From Cryphonectria parasitica EP155 (lineage: Eukaryota > Ascomycota > Sordariomycetes > Diaporthales > Cryphonectriaceae), in the NCBI RefSeq assembly GCF_011745365.1, contig NW_024468914.1:2626001-2690000 (forward strand): a DNA stretch of 64,000 nucleotides, read 5' to 3'. Positions 59,901 through 64,000 of the stretch are shown in pieces. Position numbers and translations under genes: made by a program. The stretch's first letter is position 1. Each line of letters opens with the position of its first letter. The notes beneath the pieces were generated by a model. It worked only from the letters and a program-made list of their open reading frames with translations. It had not been told where the DNA came from and ran no database searches.

Positions 59901-62740
59901 AATTCATATTCTGAAGCTTTTCCTTATTGCTCCGGAGCGAACTAACTTGCTAAGGATCTTGCTTCCGTTATTTTGCTAATCTGTTAGCGCTCTAGCACTG
60001 TTTGAGTTTGCTTGTTACTAGATTCTTCTCCTTGAACTGCTAGTTCTGCTAACTTGGAAATATGTAAGAAGTTGTGTAAAGCTTCTTTTTCTAAGTATTT
60101 TTCAACTATTGGCTTTGATTCTGCGCTGTTAATTGTAACTATTTCTCTGAGTATGGCTTGTTCTCATGAGATCTGGCTAGTAGTTCAATCGATTCAAGGA
60201 TTATGCTTCTTAAGCTATGAAAGCCTTATAATCAGTTTATGCTGTGCTGTATTTATAATATCAAAGGAAGCTTTGGTTATATATTCTTGAATTAAGATAG
60301 ATAGATAATTAGTTTCCTTATTGATTATTCCTTGGTTGTATGCAATAGATTGTTCTTCTATAGTACTGAGAGTATATAAGCATCTCTTTCATCTCTATTG
60401 TAGTTATGCTTGATTGATGATGTATAGAAATATAAAGTTTCTCTAAGCACTACTATTCAATAGTATGCTGTACTTATATCCTTGAATGTATATATTGAAC
60501 TTGATGTAAGTATAATCTATTCTAGAAGCTTTATATAGAAACTGTTCTAGTCTAATCATCTGTAATTTTTTTACAAGCAATTCTGTTCTTTTGAGTTTAT
60601 TGAGAACTGCTTGTTCTTCTGAGCTTGCTTTGCTACTTCTTAAGCAAGCTTCTTAGCTTGCTTTTGCTTATATTGTTATTATTTCTAATCTTTCTTCTGT
60701 TAATGCTAGTTGCAAATCTTATTATTAATATAAATCATGCAGAGTATCATCTTGTACTGCTACTATTTTATTTTCTTGTTTATGTATTGCATAGAGCAGT
60801 TATCTGGTAGTCTGATGTATGCATTGTAGTGCTGTTTGTTGAGAATCTCTCTGAAGCGGAATTTCTGTTCTTTAATAGCCTAAAGGATCTATTCTGGTTT
60901 TCTAATAGGGAACCATTCATATTGCACCTTGTCTAAGAAATGTATTCTGCAGCTATAATAAATGCAGAAGATTTAAGCTAGTTTATAGTATAGGTTGTAA
61001 AGTGAGCTGATCTGAGAATTCTCGTTTTCTCATGCTTCGATGTTCTGCAAGGGAATGCAAGTGAAGAGCTCTTTCAGCTTTATTCTGTAGATGAGATATT
61101 CAATTCATATTGTTTTCTTATTCTATTCAATGCTGAAGAGGAATCTTTCTATAAGCTTCTTGGGTTTATTATTTACGAGAAACTCTGATAAATCATTAGA
61201 TTATTCATTCTAGCTTGATCTTTCCGTTGTCTAAGAGGCATTTCCAGTATTATTTAGATATTTATACTAATAATCAAAAGGGTATTATTCCTTGTTTATT
61301 TCTCTGATTATAGTATCTGATACAGATAATAGGAAATAGCAAAGAGCATTGTTATTAAATTCTTCCTCTAGCGTCTGAATGCTTTGTTTAGTAATATTGA
61401 AGCAGTTCGAGTTGTTGCTGCTCGTAGTTGTATTGGGCATATACTCTCGCTCTGCTGTTGCTATCTGCCTGTAGCACCTAGATTTCTGAGGGAACTATTC
61501 TGAATCTTTCTTACTTGAAAGATGTGTTAAGCAGTTGTTATTGTAGCAGAATGTTCAGCTGAGACTTCTATAATCAATAGAATTCAATACTTGCTCTAAG
61601 AGAATATTTTTGCTTAATTAATTGAGTTCCTATCATCAAGTAATATTTATCTAGCATTCTTTCTGAACTAATTGCTATTTATTCTTTCGGAATTAATAGC
61701 AGTTGTATATAATATATCCTTGTTTGTTGCAGTTATAGCAAGTAATGCTGTTTCTCTTGCTATACTGCCTATTAGCAGCATTAAGTTCTATGGAATTAGC
61801 ATGCATAGTGCTACTCTGAGCTGTACTATTATATCAACCGCTATTCTTGTTCTGAAGTTTCTTGCTCGTATTAGCTAGAAATCTCCAAGTTTAGCTTCCT
61901 TCTTTCTTGAACTTCTCTACTCATCATTCATACAGATAGTTATTAATACGGATAGCTTGATTAAAGAATATTGCGAAGTTCTCTAGCTAATTCTGTTTGG
62001 AAATTTCGTTCTTAATATCATCCTTGAATCTCTTGTAATAATGCTCTATAAGATTCTTATCTTCTTATAGGAATTGCGCTGAGAGTTGCTTGAATCTAAC
62101 TGTATAAGCAGAAGCTAACTTAATCTATCTAAGATTCATAAGCTGCTAAGCTGTAATGCATTCTTCGTTAGAATTACCAAAGATTTCTTTGAAAGCTTTC
62201 TCGAAGCTTTCAAAGGAATTGAATATATTCTTAGTACTCTGAGTATGTGCATTGGGATTATTCTAATGCTCTAAGTAATTGTATAGAGAAAGCTTATACT
62301 AGATAAGAGCATTCTTTTCAAAATGAATCTCTGCAAGAATAACTTTTTCAGATTCTATGATAAACTGAGCTGCATAATACAAAAAGTATGCTCTGCAGTA
62401 AGTAAAGAATTTATATAGCGTTTTCTAGTTGCTATTATATATAGCGAGCTTATTTATCTTGTATGTTTTTCCAACGCTACTGATAGTTGCAGAAGTGAAC
62501 TGCGCCTGCTGAGCTTGTTAAACTAGCTAAGCTTATTAAGCTAGCTGAGCCTGTTAGTTAGCAATAGTAGCGCTCTAGGCCTGCTGTTGTTTGCGCAGGT
62601 TCTGGATATGCTGGATAAGCTGGTATACCTGGTTAATTAGTTCTTTCTGAGTAGGAGCGTGCAAGAACGAAGAAGTTCCTGGAGAAGCTATCATATTCCA
62701 TATTGCTCAAGAAGTAATATTGAACCGTTCTTGAACAAGA
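56925..62740 (-). pseudogene. A4 gag-pol remnant
   Basis: Right to left: gag (about 61,100-62,550) with zinc knuckle at 61699-61740, where the His is Tyr and the Gln codon CAA is kept; protease (about 60,150-60,600); reverse transcriptase (about 58,950-59,550, 91 open codons at 58970-59245, YFNN at 59138-59149); RNase H; integrase (61 open codons at 57734-57919, IAEEFAYTFLR, SNRNRKF); and a 117-codon piece at 57026-57379 covering the GDKVYLLRKN-like domain (here EDKVYLLRKN) and the start of the chromodomain (NTREYLIK). Confidence 0.85.
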
Positions 62741-62750
62741 ATTATCAAAA

Positions 62751-63245
62751 TGTAATAAGCACTGCAGCAATCTGAAGATTTCTAAGTATATAAAGAGATT
62801 TATGCTAATAAGAGCAGTATTAAAGTATTAAGTTCTTAAATACGAAACTATACAAGTTCTAATAAGCAATGCAAGTATTTACTGCTTTTGGAGCTACTCA
62901 GTGTATGAAACTGAATACTTAGATTGATAACTGAAGAGCTATATACAAGATCTATCTAATGGGAATGAATGTGTTCTTATATATCCAGCTCTTCAGTATG
63001 GCTTGTTGGGATCGCTAGCGAGCTTAGCGATCCAAGGTGTGAAGCTCGTTGGGATCGCTGGCAAGTCTAGCGATCCAAGGTGTGAAGCTCGTTGGGATCG
63101 CTAGCGAGCTCAACGATCCTTCCTCCTTTACAACCCTAACCCTGGGTTATGTAATCAATGCTTTGTCAGGACGTTGAGTCCTTGACACCTGGTCCCTGTT
63201 ACTCGTGACCTGTTCTGTGACCTGCATGTTGGATGAGTCATAACA
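62751..63245 (-). repeat. A4 5' LTR, nearly undecayed
   Basis: 495 bp with many CpG and CpA left. Contains AACCCTAACCC (63132-63142), three 43-bp repeats (about 63,003-63,118), TATATAAG and the GTTATCAATCTAAG core. The inner edge meets the mutated primer-binding site (GAATTATCAAAA on +). Confidence 0.93.
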
Positions 63246-63250
63246 CTTAG

Positions 63251-64000
63251 TATAAATTTGTGCATAGCTTAGTTGATTGAGAATCTCAGCAATTAAAGGC
63301 AATGAAATGCAGTTCTTATATATAATCCAATTCAGCGCTCTGTAGTTCATATAGAAGCATAGCTCGCTTCCTTTCTTTGATACAAATAGTATAAATATGC
63401 TAGCAGAGCTGATTAAAAGTTGAATCTATTCCCTAGCTAGCATCTCCTCTAAGTATTTCCTGAGTACTTCTAGTTCAGCTGCAGAGAGAGCATACAAGAG
63501 CTCCCAGAGCGATCTTGCTTCCTCTTTAAGCTCGATGCAATAATCGATATCAGTATAGAGTACAAGCAACTTTGATGCTTTCTTCATGCATAGATTAACG
63601 AAGTTGCAGTACTTAGAGAGCAGGCGCAGCTCTAGCGCTGCATCTTCTAGCTCAGCCTCGAGAGGTAGATCTGATAAGCTTGAATAGTAATATGCTGCAA
63701 AAGCAACTCTCGCTCTCTCAAGCTCTTTTGCTATAATATAAAGCTGAATCTGGGAGTGCTGGAAGAGAAATCTTCATTGCTTCATATCTCATCGTATTAC
63801 TAGATTGATAATCTTAAGCTACAGAAATCCTAGGATCAAGCTAAGCTAATCAATATCTGCTACTACAAAGCAATAGCACTGCTTTCTGAATGTTTCTAAG
63901 CTATCTGTAATCTTCATATCAATAGAGCAGCTGCTGTATATAATAATAGCTTCCTAATTAATTGAAACGAGCCTGAAGCATGCTTCAAAAGGTTGGTTCT
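63251..64000 (-). pseudogene. B2 pol remnant, 5' part, to window end
   Basis: Start of reverse transcriptase (NYRALN, SLPLIAEILNQLSYAQIYTK) and the protease region, homologous to B1 about 44,890-45,640. The rest of gag and the 5' LTR are outside the window. Confidence 0.75.

Larger units (their letters stand above)
55712..63245 (-). mobile_element. A4, full-length family-A chromovirus, TSD CTTAG
   Basis: 7,534 bp with 495-bp LTRs at 55712-56206 and 62751-63245 and TSD CTTAG at 55707-55711 and 63246-63250, inside B2 reverse transcriptase. B1 gives the uninterrupted target (ACTTAGTATAG). It is the least decayed family-A copy, and its right LTR is hardly mutated. Confidence 0.95.
50969..64000 (-). 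mobile_element. B2, family-B element hosting A4, runs off the window
   Basis: 3' LTR at 50969-51277, internal sequence to 55711, then A4, then internal sequence from 63251 to the window end. Gag-pol on the minus strand, antisense gene on plus. Inserted in A5 gag (left flank ATATT). The 5' LTR is beyond 64,000. Confidence 0.88.

Noticed and set aside
60625..61878. Plus-strand hydrophobic frames rich in Leu/Ile in A4 (and similar in A3)
   Set aside because: Antisense shadows of Lys/Glu/Asn-rich gag; they do not share start, stop or length between copies, unlike the antisense gene by the 3' LTR.

Overview
The window looks like a chromosome segment of a filamentous ascomycete (Pezizomycotina). 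The evidence is short GT..AG introns with CTAAC/CTGAC-type branch points, ordinary single-copy fungal genes, and an adjoining AT-rich block whose repeats carry the C-to-T / G-to-A decay of repeat-induced point mutation (RIP). I do not assign a genus.

Bases 1-12,760 are gene-rich and of normal composition. In order they hold a secreted GH140-like (DUF4038) glycoside hydrolase (+), the ER phospholipid:diacylglycerol acyltransferase LRO1 (-), the NatC catalytic subunit NAA30/MAK3 (+), an actin-regulator-like LDB17/SPIN90-domain protein (+), and an intron-containing tRNA-Ser(UGA) with a T6 terminator.

From about 12,780 to the end (51 kb) I see no intact host gene. The region is a nested stack of LTR retrotransposons that can be taken apart by 5-bp target-site duplications (TSDs) and paired LTRs. 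I name three families. Family A is a Ty3/Gypsy chromovirus with 437-507 bp LTRs (TGTTATGAC...TTACA); copies are A0, A1, A2, A3, A4, A5 and one solo LTR. Family B is a second Ty3/Gypsy family with a 310-bp LTR (TGTCAGGG...CCCTGACA); copies are B1, B2 and two solo LTRs. Family C is a non-autonomous family with a 214-bp LTR (TGTCAGGTGG...CCCTGACA) whose interior is tandem repeats plus a piece of family-B pol; copies are C0, C1 and C2. The nesting is: A0 contains C1, C1 contains A1, and A1 contains an undecayed 323-bp solo LTR. A2 lies in or against A0 and contains A3, B1 and A5; A5 contains C2 and B2; B2 contains A4.

The most interesting point is that both autonomous families carry an extra gene on the strand opposite gag-pol, between pol and the 3' LTR. 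In family A it is a 201-208 codon frame with a six-cysteine, Zn2Cys6-like pattern followed by a coiled coil and a conserved FDWNSV-type tail. It starts 91-93 bp inside the 3' LTR in all four copies. In family B it is a Ser/Pro-rich, KKRKR-containing frame with two introns and a cysteine array of nearly the same spacing. Every copy is broken by RIP, but three family-A copies remain in one frame from start to stop, as expected of a once-functional gene. Secondary points are a predicted self-priming primer-binding site in family A, exchangeable U3 cassettes around a telomere-like motif, and a 37-bp minisatellite in family C that is open in all three frames.
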